Under the pieces are notes generated by a model. That model did no database searches and was not told the DNA's origin. It worked only from the letters and a program-made list of their open reading frames with translations. From positions 23,123 to 87,122 of the forward strand of contig NZ_ACCD01000015.1 of NCBI RefSeq assembly GCF_000173775.1: 64,000 nucleotides of DNA, in the 5' to 3' direction. Positions 33,251-42,264 of the stretch are shown in pieces. The position numbers and the translations under genes were made by a program. Position 1 is the stretch's first letter. Every line of letters begins with the position of its first letter. Source of the stretch: Yersinia rohdei ATCC 43380 (GTDB lineage Bacteria; Pseudomonadota; Gammaproteobacteria; Enterobacterales; Enterobacteriaceae).

Positions 33251-34180
33251 ATGAAGCTGAAAAAAATCATTATTACCTCACTCGCTATCTGTATGTTGCC
33301 ATTGGGCGCTTATGCTAAAGACCTTAAAATTGGCGTTTCCATGGCTTACTTCGATGATAATTTCCTGACGATATTGCGTCAGGCCATGCAAAATAAAATG
33401 AAAGAAGAAGGCAATGTTTCAGGGCAATTCGAAGATGCGAAAGGAGATATTGCTCAACAAATTCAGCAGGTAGAAAATTTTGTTAGTCAGGGAGTTGATG
33501 CCATTATTCTGAACCCGGTGGATACGCAAGGCGTGAAGCCAATGATTAAGTTAGCGGAACAGGCCAAAATCCCATTAGTTTTTGTGAATCGCCGGCCTGA
33601 AATTACCTTACCTGCGGGTATGGCGTATGTAGGTTCTGACTCTGAACTTGCAGGGCGGCTACAAATGGAAGAACTGGCAAAACTGATGGGAGGCAAAGGC
33701 AATGTTATGATTCTTATGGGGGAACTCTCCAGTGAGGCAACCCGGGATAGAACCAGAGGGGTAGAGAAAGTTGCGGCTCAGTACCCAGATATTCATATTA
33801 TTGATAAACAAACGGCAAAATTTTTCCGCAAAGAGGCTGTTGATGTTACTACCGATTGGATACTGTCTGGCCAGCAAATAGACGCGATTGCTTCAAATAA
33901 TGATGAAATGGCCATTGGTGCTATTCTGGCTTTAAAGCAAGCGAAGAAAAAAGGTGTGGTGATAGGGGGTATTGATGGGACACCGGATGCGCTTGAATTT
34001 ATTAAGAAAGGGGATCTTAACGCCAGTATTTTCCAAGATGCTAAGGGACAAGGAGAAGGCGCAGTAGATACTGCCATTAAGCTAGCCTCAGGTCAGAAAG
34101 TAGAAAGTAGCGTAATGATCCCTTATCAGCTAATCACAAAAGACAATTATCAAGACTTCGCGAATAAAAACAAAAAATAA
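33251..34180 (+). CDS. periplasmic sugar-binding protein, RbsB/MglB-like
   Basis: The substrate-binding component of a CUT2-type sugar ABC transporter. The protein has 309 residues from the ATG at 33251, with a clear signal peptide (MKLKKIIITSL to GAYA). The periplasmic-binding fold shows in IGVSMAYFDDNFLTILRQAM, GVDAIILNPVDTQGVKP, PLVFVNRRPE and IGGIDGTPDALEFI. A start at 33215 would put a polar stretch before the signal, so it is less likely. The sugar cannot be told; DxxF/VNRRP details suggest a pentose or hexose. ATPase and permease genes follow. Confidence 0.88.
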   Translation: MKLKKIIITSLAICMLPLGAYAKDLKIGVSMAYFDDNFLTILRQAMQNKMKEEGNVSGQFEDAKGDIAQQIQQVENFVSQGVDAIILNPVDTQGVKPMIKLAEQAKIPLVFVNRRPEITLPAGMAYVGSDSELAGRLQMEELAKLMGGKGNVMILMGELSSEATRDRTRGVEKVAAQYPDIHIIDKQTAKFFRKEAVDVTTDWILSGQQIDAIASNNDEMAIGAILALKQAKKKGVVIGGIDGTPDALEFIKKGDLNASIFQDAKGQGEGAVDTAIKLASGQKVESSVMIPYQLITKDNYQDFANKNKK

Positions 34181-34368
34181 GGTCGAAACCATTCCTTATG
34201 AGCAATTAGCTAATGGATTGTTTGGATTAGAGTAATGTCTTTCAAAAAATCACACGCAATAAAATATATTTAGCTCTATTTTAATTTATGTAAAGTGCCG
34301 AGTTTATTATTAATTTAATAAATTCGGCATTCCCAAAGTGAAGGTGTTGAGAAGATGGAGATAATAAT

Positions 34369-35853
34369 ATGTATCCTTACATTCTCGAGGCGGAAGGCAT
34401 CAGCAAGCAATTTCCAGGTGTCAAAGCACTGAATAAAGTGGGCATTAAAATAAAACCCGGCAGTGTCCATGCATTAATGGGAGAGAATGGAGCAGGGAAA
34501 TCAACACTAATGAAGTGCTTGATTGGGATATATCACCCTGATGAAGGCACGATAAAAATAAAAGGCGAAGTTGTTTCCTTTAGCGATACATTGGATGCTC
34601 TTCATGCTGGCATTGCAATGATTCATCAAGAGTTGAATTTAGTTCCACATATGACGGTTGCGGAAAATATTTGGTTAGGTCGGGAACCTGTTCACTATGG
34701 GTTAGTTAATCATGATTTACTAAACAGTAAAACACGAGAGTTATTACAATACCTAAATATAAAATTAAAACCAGAGATGGTCGTAGGCGAATTAAATATT
34801 GCCAGTCAACAAATGGTAGAAATTGCTAAGGCAGTTTCCTATGATGCTGATGTATTAATAATGGATGAGCCGACATCAGCCTTGACCGAGGGCGAAGTTT
34901 TCCACTTGTTTGCAATAATTAATGAGTTAAAGGCACAAGGTAAAGGTATTATTTATATCAGTCATAAAATGGATGAAATATTTGAAATTACTGATGAAGT
35001 CAGTATCTTTCGCGATGGTGTTTTTGTTGCTACAGATAAAACCATTAATCTGACAAAACAGTCGTTAATCACCATGATGGTTGGCCGTGAACTGACTCAT
35101 ATGTTTCCAAAGTTTAATAATAATATTGGGGAGGAAGTCCTTAGAGTTAACGGGTTACGGCGCGACGGTCTGTTCCGTGATATTTCCTTTGCTCTTAAAC
35201 GAGGTGAAATATTGGGCGTTGCCGGGTTAGTCGGTGCAGGCCGTAGTGAAGTAATGGAAAGTCTATTTGGTATGCATCCGGCAGATAGCGGCGATATTTT
35301 CATTGAAGGCTTGCCGGTTAATATTGATTCTCCCTCAAAAGCTATTGAGCAAGGGTTGGCTTTTTTGACTGAAGACCGTAAGAAGTCAGGGCTTTTCTTA
35401 GTGCTGTCAGTGGTCGAAAATATGAGTATTGTTAATCTTTCTGAATATATTAATAAGAAAGGTTTTGTCAGTCATGGGCAAATGGCACAAGACTGCATGG
35501 AGCAAATTAAAAAATTAAATATTAAAACCCCCACTATGGATCAAATAATTAATAACTTAAGTGGTGGAAATCAGCAAAAAGTATTAATCGCGCGTTGGCT
35601 ATTAGCTCAGCCTAAAATACTTATTCTTGATGAACCGACTCGTGGCATTGATGTTGGGGCCAAATCCGAAATTTATCGTTTAATTAGTGAGCTGGCAAAC
35701 CGTGGTGTTGCCATTATTTTGGTTTCTTCTGAATTACCTGAAATTCTCGGAATGAGTGATAGAGTCATGGTCATGCATGCAGGTCACATTACGGGGATAT
35801 TAGATAAGCAAGATGCCAGCCAAGAGAAAATCATGGCATTGGCCTCTGAATAA
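34369..35853 (+). CDS. sugar ABC transporter ATP-binding protein, MglA/RbsA-like
   Basis: A 494-residue tandem ATPase energising CUT2 sugar import. The first ABC domain has Walker A GENGAGKS (about 39-46) and the Walker B ADVLIMDEP. The second has GLVGAGRS as a degenerate Walker A, the signature LSGGNQQKVLIARWLL and ILILDEPTRGIDVGAKSEIY. The similarity by eye is closest to MglA. A gap of 188 bases separates it from the binding-protein gene. The permease starts 19 bases after its stop. Confidence 0.93.
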   Translation: MYPYILEAEGISKQFPGVKALNKVGIKIKPGSVHALMGENGAGKSTLMKCLIGIYHPDEGTIKIKGEVVSFSDTLDALHAGIAMIHQELNLVPHMTVAENIWLGREPVHYGLVNHDLLNSKTRELLQYLNIKLKPEMVVGELNIASQQMVEIAKAVSYDADVLIMDEPTSALTEGEVFHLFAIINELKAQGKGIIYISHKMDEIFEITDEVSIFRDGVFVATDKTINLTKQSLITMMVGRELTHMFPKFNNNIGEEVLRVNGLRRDGLFRDISFALKRGEILGVAGLVGAGRSEVMESLFGMHPADSGDIFIEGLPVNIDSPSKAIEQGLAFLTEDRKKSGLFLVLSVVENMSIVNLSEYINKKGFVSHGQMAQDCMEQIKKLNIKTPTMDQIINNLSGGNQQKVLIARWLLAQPKILILDEPTRGIDVGAKSEIYRLISELANRGVAIILVSSELPEILGMSDRVMVMHAGHITGILDKQDASQEKIMALASE

Positions 35854-35872
35854 TTGCTGGAAGGTAACAATA

Positions 35873-36913
35873 ATGAATAATGTTAAAACTGAAAAATCTC
35901 TGATAAATGAATCGATAAAGGAACAGTCGGTCATATCCGGGTTAAAAGGTAAACTACCTAAAGATACCGGCATTTTTATTGTCATGATCGGTATAGCATT
36001 AATTTTTGAGATTCTTGGTTGGTTTATTCGCGATCAATCATTTTTATTAAATCCTAATCGCTTATTACTCATTATATTGCAGGTGGCAATTATAGGCATT
36101 ATCGCGGTGGGTGTGACACAGGTCATCATTACTACCGGTATTGATCTATCCTCTGGCTCCTTAATTGCATTAACTGCAGTGGTTGCTGCAAGCTTGGCAC
36201 AAACATCTGACAGTATTTCCCCGATGTATCCGCATTTATTGGATTTGCCTGCGGCCATTCCTATTACAGCAGGGATAGGGGTGGGAATTGTCTGTGGTTT
36301 TATTAATGGATTTCTGATTACCCGTACCGGGATCCCGCCGTTTATTGCAACCTTGGGGATGATGGTATCAGCCCGAGGGCTTGCTCAGTATTACACCAAA
36401 GGGAATCCAGTCAGTTTTCTTTCCGATGATTTTACCGCCATTGGTCAAGGCGCAATGCCGGTTATTATCTTTTTAGTTGTGGCAGTCGTTTTCCATATTG
36501 CTCTGAAACACACCCGCTATGGTAAATATGTATATGCGATTGGTGGAAATATGATTTCCGCCAAGGTCTCTGGTATTAATGTTAATAAATACCTGGTTGC
36601 GGTTTATACCATTGCTGGGGGATTGGCAGGGCTGGCAGGTGTAGTTTTGGCTGCACGTGTAAGTAGTGGGCAGTCCAGTATGGGGCAGTCATATGAGCTG
36701 GATGCAATCGCCGCTGCTGTTATTGGCGGTAGTAGTCTTATGGGTGGGGTTGGGAGAATTACCGGCACGGTGATTGGTGCGGTGATTTTAGGATTGATCA
36801 AGAGCGGCTTTACTTTCATTGGTGTGGATTCATACATCCAAGACATTATCAAAGGGGTAATTATTGTTAGCGCAGTGGCTATCGATATGCACCGTAATCG
36901 TAAAAAACGCTAG
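35873..36913 (+). CDS. sugar ABC transporter permease, MglC/RbsC-like
   Basis: The inner-membrane permease of the same importer, with 346 residues from the ATG at 35873 and AAGGTAA upstream. About ten hydrophobic segments are seen. Family motifs are VGVTQVIITTGIDLSSGS, NGFLITRTGIPPFIATLG and YAIGGNMISAKVSGINV. The C-terminal GGSSLMGGVGRITGT segment is the EAA-like coupling region. An earlier in-frame ATG at 35813 lies inside the ATPase gene. No sugar kinase follows; zinT begins about 95 bases later behind its own Zur box. Confidence 0.92.
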   Translation: MNNVKTEKSLINESIKEQSVISGLKGKLPKDTGIFIVMIGIALIFEILGWFIRDQSFLLNPNRLLLIILQVAIIGIIAVGVTQVIITTGIDLSSGSLIALTAVVAASLAQTSDSISPMYPHLLDLPAAIPITAGIGVGIVCGFINGFLITRTGIPPFIATLGMMVSARGLAQYYTKGNPVSFLSDDFTAIGQGAMPVIIFLVVAVVFHIALKHTRYGKYVYAIGGNMISAKVSGINVNKYLVAVYTIAGGLAGLAGVVLAARVSSGQSSMGQSYELDAIAAAVIGGSSLMGGVGRITGTVIGAVILGLIKSGFTFIGVDSYIQDIIKGVIIVSAVAIDMHRNRKKR

Positions 36914-36962
36914 TTATTGGTGGTGAATGAGTGATTTCGAATGTTTATTGATGACTGGATAT

Positions 36963-36985
36963 GAAATGATATAACATAACATATT
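36963..36985 (+). promoter_or_regulatory. Zur box of zinT
   Basis: Bases 36963-36985 begin GAAATGATATAACATAACAT and match the E. coli Zur site (GAAATGTTATANTATAACATTTC) at nearly every position. It ends 22 bases before the zinT start codon, as expected for a zinc-responsive repressor site. Confidence 0.8.
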
Positions 36986-37007
36986 CAGTCATCCGCAGGA
37001 GGTAAAC

Positions 37008-37667
37008 ATGCCGAAAAAGCTTAACAATTCATCCATACTTGCCCTTGGTATTTGTGCATCATTGACTAGTTTTACTTTATTTGCCCACGGTAGCCATAGC
37101 CAAGACCATCAACCATCCGATGCTGCTCGCAAAGCCAGTGAAGGTATTTTTGCAGATAAGAATGTCATGAATAGAGCGCTAAGTGATTGGGATGGTGTCT
37201 GGCAATCTATTTATCCCTATCTATTGAGCGGGGATTTAGACCCGGTATTGGTTGATAAAGCCAAGAAGAATAAAGACAAAACAGTGGAGCAATATCGGGA
37301 ATATTATAAAAAAGGTTATGTCACAGATATCAACATGATTGGCATTGAGAATAACACGATTGATTTTCATACCACTGACGCTGTTAATTCCTGCCAATAT
37401 ACTTACTCTGGTTTTAAAATAATGCACTATAAATCAGGAAGTAAAGGTGTACGCTATTTGTTTGAGTGTAAAGATACTCATTCCAAAGCACCTAAATATG
37501 TTCAATTTAGTGACCACATTATTGAACCACAGAAATCACATCATTTTCATATTTATATGGGGAATGAGTCACAAGCACAGCTTCTCGAAGAAATGGAGAA
37601 TTGGCCAACATTTTATCCGATATCTGCGGGCAAAAATGAGATTGTTCACGAGATGCTACATCACTAA
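37008..37667 (+). CDS. zinT: ZinT periplasmic zinc-binding protein
   Basis: ZinT (YodA) is a periplasmic zinc and cadmium binding protein that passes zinc to ZnuA under starvation. The 219-residue precursor has a signal peptide (to about 26), then a His-rich stretch (HGSHSQDH), a lipocalin-like core with WDGVWQSIYPYL, VNSCQYTYSGFKI and VRYLFEC, and the metal-binding C-terminal HHFHIYMG and MLHH. AGGAGG stands six bases before the ATG. A Zur box overlaps the promoter. It lies directly after the sugar transporter but looks independent. Confidence 0.94.
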   Translation: MPKKLNNSSILALGICASLTSFTLFAHGSHSQDHQPSDAARKASEGIFADKNVMNRALSDWDGVWQSIYPYLLSGDLDPVLVDKAKKNKDKTVEQYREYYKKGYVTDINMIGIENNTIDFHTTDAVNSCQYTYSGFKIMHYKSGSKGVRYLFECKDTHSKAPKYVQFSDHIIEPQKSHHFHIYMGNESQAQLLEEMENWPTFYPISAGKNEIVHEMLHH

Positions 37668-37700
37668 GATGACGTAAATAAATTATTCATTGTGACAATG

Positions 37701-37735
37701 AAGCCGTGCGATTGACATCGTGCGGCTTTGTTTTA
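37701..37735 (+). terminator. terminator of zinT
   Basis: AAGCCGTGCGAT and ATCGTGCGGCTT pair over 12 positions (two are G-T) around a four-base loop, followed by TGTTTT. Confidence 0.75.
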
Positions 37736-37937
37736 GGTTTTCAACTGACGCACTCTCTGGGCAGAGATAAAATGAAAATGGGGACTTTTCAGCCAAAGAC
37801 ATCCTGATGTGTGACTTGGGTAGAACTAATTTTCATTAAAATTGAAATGTTGTTTTGGTAATGCTATCTTCGCTATAATTAAACCAAACTACACATTCAA
37901 TGGACTCGGTTTCATTGACCAAATCGGAGAGAACATA

Positions 37938-38576
37938 ATGAAAATTGCACTGATGATGGAAAACAGTCAGGCAACGAAAAACGCCATAATCCTGAAAGAG
38001 CTGAACGCCGTAGCCTCAGAAAAAGCGTACCCGGTATACAACGTAGGTATGAGTGATGAGAATGACCATCATCTGACTTATGTTCATTTGGGAATTATGG
38101 CCAGCATCCTGCTTAATTCTAAAGCCGTCGATTTTGTTATCACCGGCTGTGGCACAGGCCAGGGCGCGATGATGTCATTAAACATTCATCCTGGTGTTCT
38201 GTGCGGCTATTGTATCGACCCTACGGATGCTTTCTTGTTCGCTCAAGTTAACAATGGTAACGCACTGGCGTTGCCATTCGCCAAAGGTTTTGGCTGGGGT
38301 GCGGAACTAAACGTGCGTTACATCTTTGAGAAAGCCTTTACTGGCGTGAAAGGTGAAGGCTACCCACTGGATCGTAAAGAGCCACAAGTCCGTAACGCGG
38401 GCATTCTGAATCAAGTTAAAGCAGCAGTTGTGAAAGAAAACTACCTGGATACATTGCGTGCTATCGATCCAGAGTTGCTAAAAACCGCCGTTAGTGGTGA
38501 GCGCTTCCAACAGTGTTTCTTCGATAACTGCCAAGTTGAAGAGATAAAAGCATTTGTGAAACAAGTGCTGGCGTAA
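37938..38576 (+). CDS. RpiB/LacA/LacB-family sugar-phosphate isomerase
   Basis: A 212-residue member of the RpiB/LacAB isomerase family, which interconverts aldose and ketose phosphates. The ligand-loop motif GCGTGQGAMM (about 70-79) matches the family's G-x-G-x-G loop, and the preceding DFVITG strand fits. The ATG at 37938, after GGAGAGAA, is preferred to 37842. The protein is longer than E. coli RpiB (149) by a C-terminal helical part, as in a known longer subgroup. The substrate is unknown; the sugar importer one gene upstream is a possible partner. Confidence 0.82.
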   Translation: MKIALMMENSQATKNAIILKELNAVASEKAYPVYNVGMSDENDHHLTYVHLGIMASILLNSKAVDFVITGCGTGQGAMMSLNIHPGVLCGYCIDPTDAFLFAQVNNGNALALPFAKGFGWGAELNVRYIFEKAFTGVKGEGYPLDRKEPQVRNAGILNQVKAAVVKENYLDTLRAIDPELLKTAVSGERFQQCFFDNCQVEEIKAFVKQVLA

Positions 38577-38598
38577 TGGCGTTTTTTGCTTGAAAATC

Positions 38599-38620
38599 AA
38601 GGCCCCGATCGGGGCCTTTT
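38599..38620 (+). terminator. terminator of the RpiB-like gene
   Basis: AAGGCCCCGATCGGGGCCTT is a perfect palindrome followed by T bases, 22 bases after the stop codon. Confidence 0.85.
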
Positions 38621-38660
38621 GCCTATCAGAGAACTGAGAATAGGTTATGAGGCAGGTAGA

Positions 38661-39407
38661 TTAACATTTTGGTGTGGTCCCTTGCGCGGGTAAATAGCGC
38701 AATGGATCAAGTGCCGTCGCTCGGTAACGAATTTGAAAATGCAGCATCAGAGAGTCGGTTCCCGAACTCCCCATGGTGGCTATTTTCTGACCCGCCTTCA
38801 CATCCTGTGCATTTTTCACCAGCATAGTGTCGTTATGGGCGTAAGCCGTAATGAAGTCATTACCATGCTTAATCATTATGAGATTTCCATAACCTCGAAG
38901 TTGATTTCCGACATATACCACACGCCCTTTGGCTGAGGCGTATACGGGTTGTCCGCGTTTACCCGTAATATCAATTCCTTTATTGCCGCCATCTGCGGAG
39001 GAATATTTCGATATTATCTGGCCATTGGTTGGCCAACGCCAGCACCCCCCAGCACCCGGCGGTGGGGTTGATTTCACAATTGCGGAGCTTGAAGATTTTT
39101 GCTTGTTAGATGTCAAACGCCCGCGCGAGGTCGTACTGTTAAGTTGTAGTTTTTGCCCGACCTCCAGTCGATAGGGTGGGCTGAGTTTATTGATACGAGC
39201 AAGGTCATTCACTTCGCTGTCACTGATCCAGGCAATAAAATAGAGAGTATCGCCCCGTTTAACGGTATAGGATTTGTCGCTATAACTGCCTTTGGGTACT
39301 TTTGCATAATCACGACTGGATTTATTTGAGCACCCAGCTAATAGCAAAATAGTCATTGCATATAATGCCAACCCTGGCCATAACCGTATTCTGCTTTTAG
39401 TGTTCAA
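38661..39407 (-). CDS. actS: ActS/YgeR-like LytM-domain lipoprotein
   Basis: A 248-residue lipoprotein of the EnvC/NlpD class that activates cell-wall amidases rather than cutting peptidoglycan itself. It has a signal with lipobox LLAGC (C26), a LysM domain at about 47-90 (YTVKRGDTLYFIAWISD) and a C-terminal LytM domain at about 120-240. The LytM metal motif HxxxD is replaced by GNKGID, so it is a degenerate, non-catalytic LytM. The segment VVYVGNQLRGYGNLIMIKH and the end DPLRYLPAQG match E. coli ActS closely. The start codon lies in an isolated position. Confidence 0.88.
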   Translation of the reverse strand: MNTKSRIRLWPGLALYAMTILLLAGCSNKSSRDYAKVPKGSYSDKSYTVKRGDTLYFIAWISDSEVNDLARINKLSPPYRLEVGQKLQLNSTTSRGRLTSNKQKSSSSAIVKSTPPPGAGGCWRWPTNGQIISKYSSADGGNKGIDITGKRGQPVYASAKGRVVYVGNQLRGYGNLIMIKHGNDFITAYAHNDTMLVKNAQDVKAGQKIATMGSSGTDSLMLHFQIRYRATALDPLRYLPAQGTTPKC

Positions 39408-39762
39408 AACGCATCCTTTGTTATAAAAATATCAAACACCCTCAGTTACCTATATTAACATTTGATCTATAAGCTTCAAAAGCCAAACAAGGTTTTTATT
39501 AATAATTGAGTGATATTAGCAAGCGGGATAAACACAAGGCTCAAGTGCTTATTAATGTACATAGGGCCGAAGACTTGAGACATTATGAAATAAAAAGTCC
39601 ACGCCAATGCGTGGGGGGGCTCTAACCATCTGGTTGATCTGGCAGTATTGATGGAAAAACGTGGGTTACAGTGATTTGAGACTACAAACAGAGCGCTCGC
39701 GCCTTTTTGACCGACGTGAGCGCTAAAAACAAAAAAGCTGCTGAGTTTCTTAATATTAATAA
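39408..39762. other. intergenic region between actS-like and VOC genes
   Basis: No gene is seen. It contains a repeat related to the ychF terminator (39574-39614) and a hairpin AGCGCTCGCG/CGTGAGCGCT (39692-39701 with 39715-39724), both downstream of the minus-strand VOC gene. Confidence 0.55.
39574..39614. repeat. copy 1 of an imperfect repeat also found after ychF
   Basis: TTGAGACATTATGAAATAAA followed by a TCCACGCC...GCGTGG hairpin. It aligns with 48183-48224 at about 90 percent identity by eye. The hairpin reads as a minus-strand terminator for the VOC gene. Confidence 0.5.
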
Positions 39763-40146
39763 TTAAGCTACGATTTCTATTAGGTTGCCATCCGGATCTT
39801 CGATTATTGCTTCATAATAGCCATCGCCAGTAAATCTTGGTGCGCCGACTAAAATTCCTTTTTCTTTTGCCATTAAAGCCAGTTTATCTACTGCGTCTTT
39901 ACTTCCTACTGATATAGCCAGATGCGCCCAGCCGCACCTATTATTCGTTTGTTGCTGTTTTTCGAGGCCCGGTTTGGTCATCAACTCAATAGCTGGCCCT
40001 TGGTTTAATTGAATGAAATAGGATTCAAAACCCGGGTTATTTAGACTGCTATATTTTTCATTAGCTATGCCGCCGAAGAAATCTCGCCAGAAAATAGCCT
40101 GCTTTTCCAGATCAGTAGTCCATAACGCAATATGAGCAACTTTCAT
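39763..40146 (-). CDS. VOC-family (glyoxalase/dioxygenase-fold) protein
   Basis: A 127-residue VOC-superfamily protein, small enough for a single paired beta-alpha-beta-beta-beta domain. It begins MKVAHIALWTTDLEKQAIFW, a standard first motif, and has CGWAHLAISVGSKDAVDKL as the second. The end GDGYYEAIIEDPDGNLIEIV supplies the usual metal Glu (E in NLIEI). The likely metal ligands are H6, E (AIELM), H (WAHLA) and E (IEIV). Substrate unknown: glyoxalase, fosfomycin-type or dioxygenase roles are all possible. Confidence 0.85.
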   Translation of the reverse strand: MKVAHIALWTTDLEKQAIFWRDFFGGIANEKYSSLNNPGFESYFIQLNQGPAIELMTKPGLEKQQQTNNRCGWAHLAISVGSKDAVDKLALMAKEKGILVGAPRFTGDGYYEAIIEDPDGNLIEIVA

Positions 40147-40597
40147 TCCTAAACCTCCGCTTGATGATACAGAATACTCTGATGAACAAGGTACTAGCGC
40201 GACTACAGATTCACCTGTGCGGCCAAACTCCTCACCCAGGATGGTGTGGTTCTGGTGGCGGTGCTAGCTGCGAGTTGATGCAAAAAGCCTGCATCAGGTA
40301 AGGAAGCAGTCATGTGAAATCCTTCAGAGTTCGACAATCGGATATTAATTATGCTTTTTTGTGCTCGATTGTGCAATGTTTGAAATAAGATCTTATGCTG
40401 GTTAGTCATAATCAATGGATTAAATGTTGATTTAAAGTCTTTTGAAAGTTTTCTAGTGCTTTTTGTCGACAGAATTAACAGTATATTGCACAATGATGCA
40501 ATATCGAGCGAGACTTGACCATTTGTCGAATCTTCTGGTCATCATGCCTCTGGTAACGGCAGTAGAACATCAACCTAACCATGTTCACGGTGACAGA
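40147..40597. other. divergent intergenic region between VOC and HAD genes
   Basis: A 96-codon minus-strand ORF at 40203-40493 exists, but it has no good ribosome site and no recognisable domain; I treat it as probably non-coding. The HAD promoter should lie at the right end. Confidence 0.45.
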
Positions 40598-41398
40598 ATG
40601 ATAAAGCTAATTATCACAGACCTTGATGGCACTTTTCTGAATAGTCAGGGAGACTATGATAGGGAATTATTTGCTAAAGTCGGAATGCTGATGGCTGAAA
40701 AAGGCGTTCATTTTGCGGCTTGCACGGGGAAGCAATGTGAAAGAGTTGAAGAGTTGTTTGGTGAATTTAGCCGAGATCTCTGGATTGTGGGTGATAGCGC
40801 CACCCGCATTAAATATAACGGCGAATATCTATTTCAGTCTTTGATCCGCAATGAGCTAGGTCTGCGTATTATTAACCGGTTACAAGAAATCAATCCTCAC
40901 CATGTGGTCATCGCCTGCACCCCGGAAGGGGCGATAATCTCTGCCAATGTTCCAGCACGGCTGAAAGATAAAATCCGGAATTCCTATACCAACCTTACAC
41001 AGGTTGAGGATTTGGCTTCCCTACAAAGCGATTTCGTCAAAATCACCGTCTATGATGAAAAGGGTCACTGTCCTCAGACCCGTCTGGGCTTAGTTCCTTT
41101 TGACAATGATGTTTACATCGTTGTGTCGGAAGCTTCCTGGATCGACATTGCCGATTATGGCGTGCATAAAGGAACGACGGTACAGAAACTTCAAGAAATT
41201 CTGCAAGTTGGTCGACAAGAAACCATGGCCTTTGGTGATGGTTATAACGATATCGAATTGTTGGCCGAAGCGGAGTACAGCTTTGCTATGAGAAATGCAT
41301 TTGAAGAGACAAAAGCTGCCGCCAATTACATTACGGGGACAAATGATGAGAGTGCGGTGCAAAAAACCATCTGTCGATTGCTCTCACTTCAATCCTAA
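40598..41398 (+). CDS. Cof-type HAD-IIB sugar-phosphate phosphatase
   Basis: A 266-residue HAD hydrolase of the Cof (IIB) class. Motif I DLDGTFL is at about 8-14, the cap domain lies in the middle, motif III is the K in VHKGTTVQ, and motif IV is FGDGYNDIELL. Such enzymes dephosphorylate sugar phosphates or cofactors. The ATG at 40598 gives the normal N-terminus MIKLIITDLDGT. Longer upstream frames carry an unlike extension. It converges on a DeoR-type regulator gene, with a strong hairpin at 41440-41472 just beyond. Confidence 0.88.
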   Translation: MIKLIITDLDGTFLNSQGDYDRELFAKVGMLMAEKGVHFAACTGKQCERVEELFGEFSRDLWIVGDSATRIKYNGEYLFQSLIRNELGLRIINRLQEINPHHVVIACTPEGAIISANVPARLKDKIRNSYTNLTQVEDLASLQSDFVKITVYDEKGHCPQTRLGLVPFDNDVYIVVSEASWIDIADYGVHKGTTVQKLQEILQVGRQETMAFGDGYNDIELLAEAEYSFAMRNAFEETKAAANYITGTNDESAVQKTICRLLSLQS

Positions 41399-42264
41399 TC
41401 ATATTGGGCAGAAAGAGATATTTCGTCAGTAAATTTGTGTGCAAGAAGGCAGGGTAAACGTGCCTTCTTGCAGCATAATAGCGAGTCACTACAACGGCTT
41501 ATTCCGCAAGCTCGATATGCATGCTGACACCGGAGAAATTTTTTAATTTTTGCCCCTTTGATAACCACCATGATGTCAATATCCTCACAGGTCGCGACTT
41601 TATATCTTGCCACTTGTGAGATTTTGTCTTCTGTGGCGGCGGCGATGACTTCATTGCTTTGCGCCAGCACTTCTTTTTTAAAACAAGCATCTTCATAGTA
41701 AACAGCACTCAGCCCGGCCTGAGGGTCAAGCCCACAAACGCCAATAAATGTCTGATCGAAAACCATGCCCCGGATTTGGTTAACCGGCTCAGAGCCAAGT
41801 GTACTGCCAGTGAGTGCATTGACCTTCCCACCAAGCAGGATCAGCTCACCTTTAGTTCGCCCACAGGCCGCCGCTGCAATTTGCGGAGAGTTTGTGACGA
41901 TAGTCAGTTCCAGGTCATCAGGGATGAACTCCACCATGGCCAGGTAGGTAGAACCAGCATCAATAAAAAGGCAAGAATCTGGTCTTATCAATTGGGCACA
42001 CTTTTGTGCCAGTTGTGATTTTTCTTGCACGTTTTGTGACATGCGAGTGTCGAAACTGGCCGACTGTTTTAGTTGACTGACAGCCCCGCCATAGACTTTT
42101 TTACACAAGCCTTTTCTGGCCAGTTCTTGCAAATCCCGACGTATGGTGTGTTCCGAAACGCCAAGTTTGCGAGCCGCCTCTGCGCAGACAACCCGACCTG
42201 TTTCAGTCAGCATCTGATGGATAATAGACTGCCGCTGTTCGGGGAAGACATCATAATCGCTCAC
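41395..42264 (-). CDS. DeoR/GlpR-family regulator with probable C-terminal frameshift
   Basis: A sugar-phosphate-responsive repressor: N-terminal DeoR HTH (about 8-60; RQSIIHQML, VSEHTIRRDLQELARKGL) and a DeoR sensor domain (about 75-250; FIDAGSTYLAMVEF, TVVTNSP-like TIVTNSP, LLGGKVNALTGS). The start is GTG at 42264 after AAGGAG. The ORF is 289 residues, but the family is about 250-260. The last 50 residues are cysteine-rich and unlike the family. Removing one base from the T6 run at 41539-41544 restores the end GVSMHIELAE, with a stop at 41499 and 254 residues. The extension would also run through a strong terminator at 41440-41472. A real indel or a homopolymer sequencing error is likely. 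Confidence 0.85.
   Translation of the reverse strand: MSDYDVFPEQRQSIIHQMLTETGRVVCAEAARKLGVSEHTIRRDLQELARKGLCKKVYGGAVSQLKQSASFDTRMSQNVQEKSQLAQKCAQLIRPDSCLFIDAGSTYLAMVEFIPDDLELTIVTNSPQIAAAACGRTKGELILLGGKVNALTGSTLGSEPVNQIRGMVFDQTFIGVCGLDPQAGLSAVYYEDACFKKEVLAQSNEVIAAATEDKISQVARYKVATCEDIDIMVVIKGAKIKKFLRCQHAYRACGISRCSDSLLCCKKARLPCLLAHKFTDEISLSAQYD
41440..41472. terminator. bidirectional terminator between HAD and DeoR genes
   Basis: TGCAAGAAGGCA and TGCCTTCTTGCA are perfect 12-base arms around a nine-base loop. It lies between the HAD stop (41398) and the restored DeoR stop (41499), where a shared terminator is expected. Confidence 0.7.

Noticed and set aside
40203..40493. 96-codon minus-strand ORF upstream of the HAD gene
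   Set aside because: No recognisable domain, no ribosome site, mixed composition; it overlaps the HAD promoter region.
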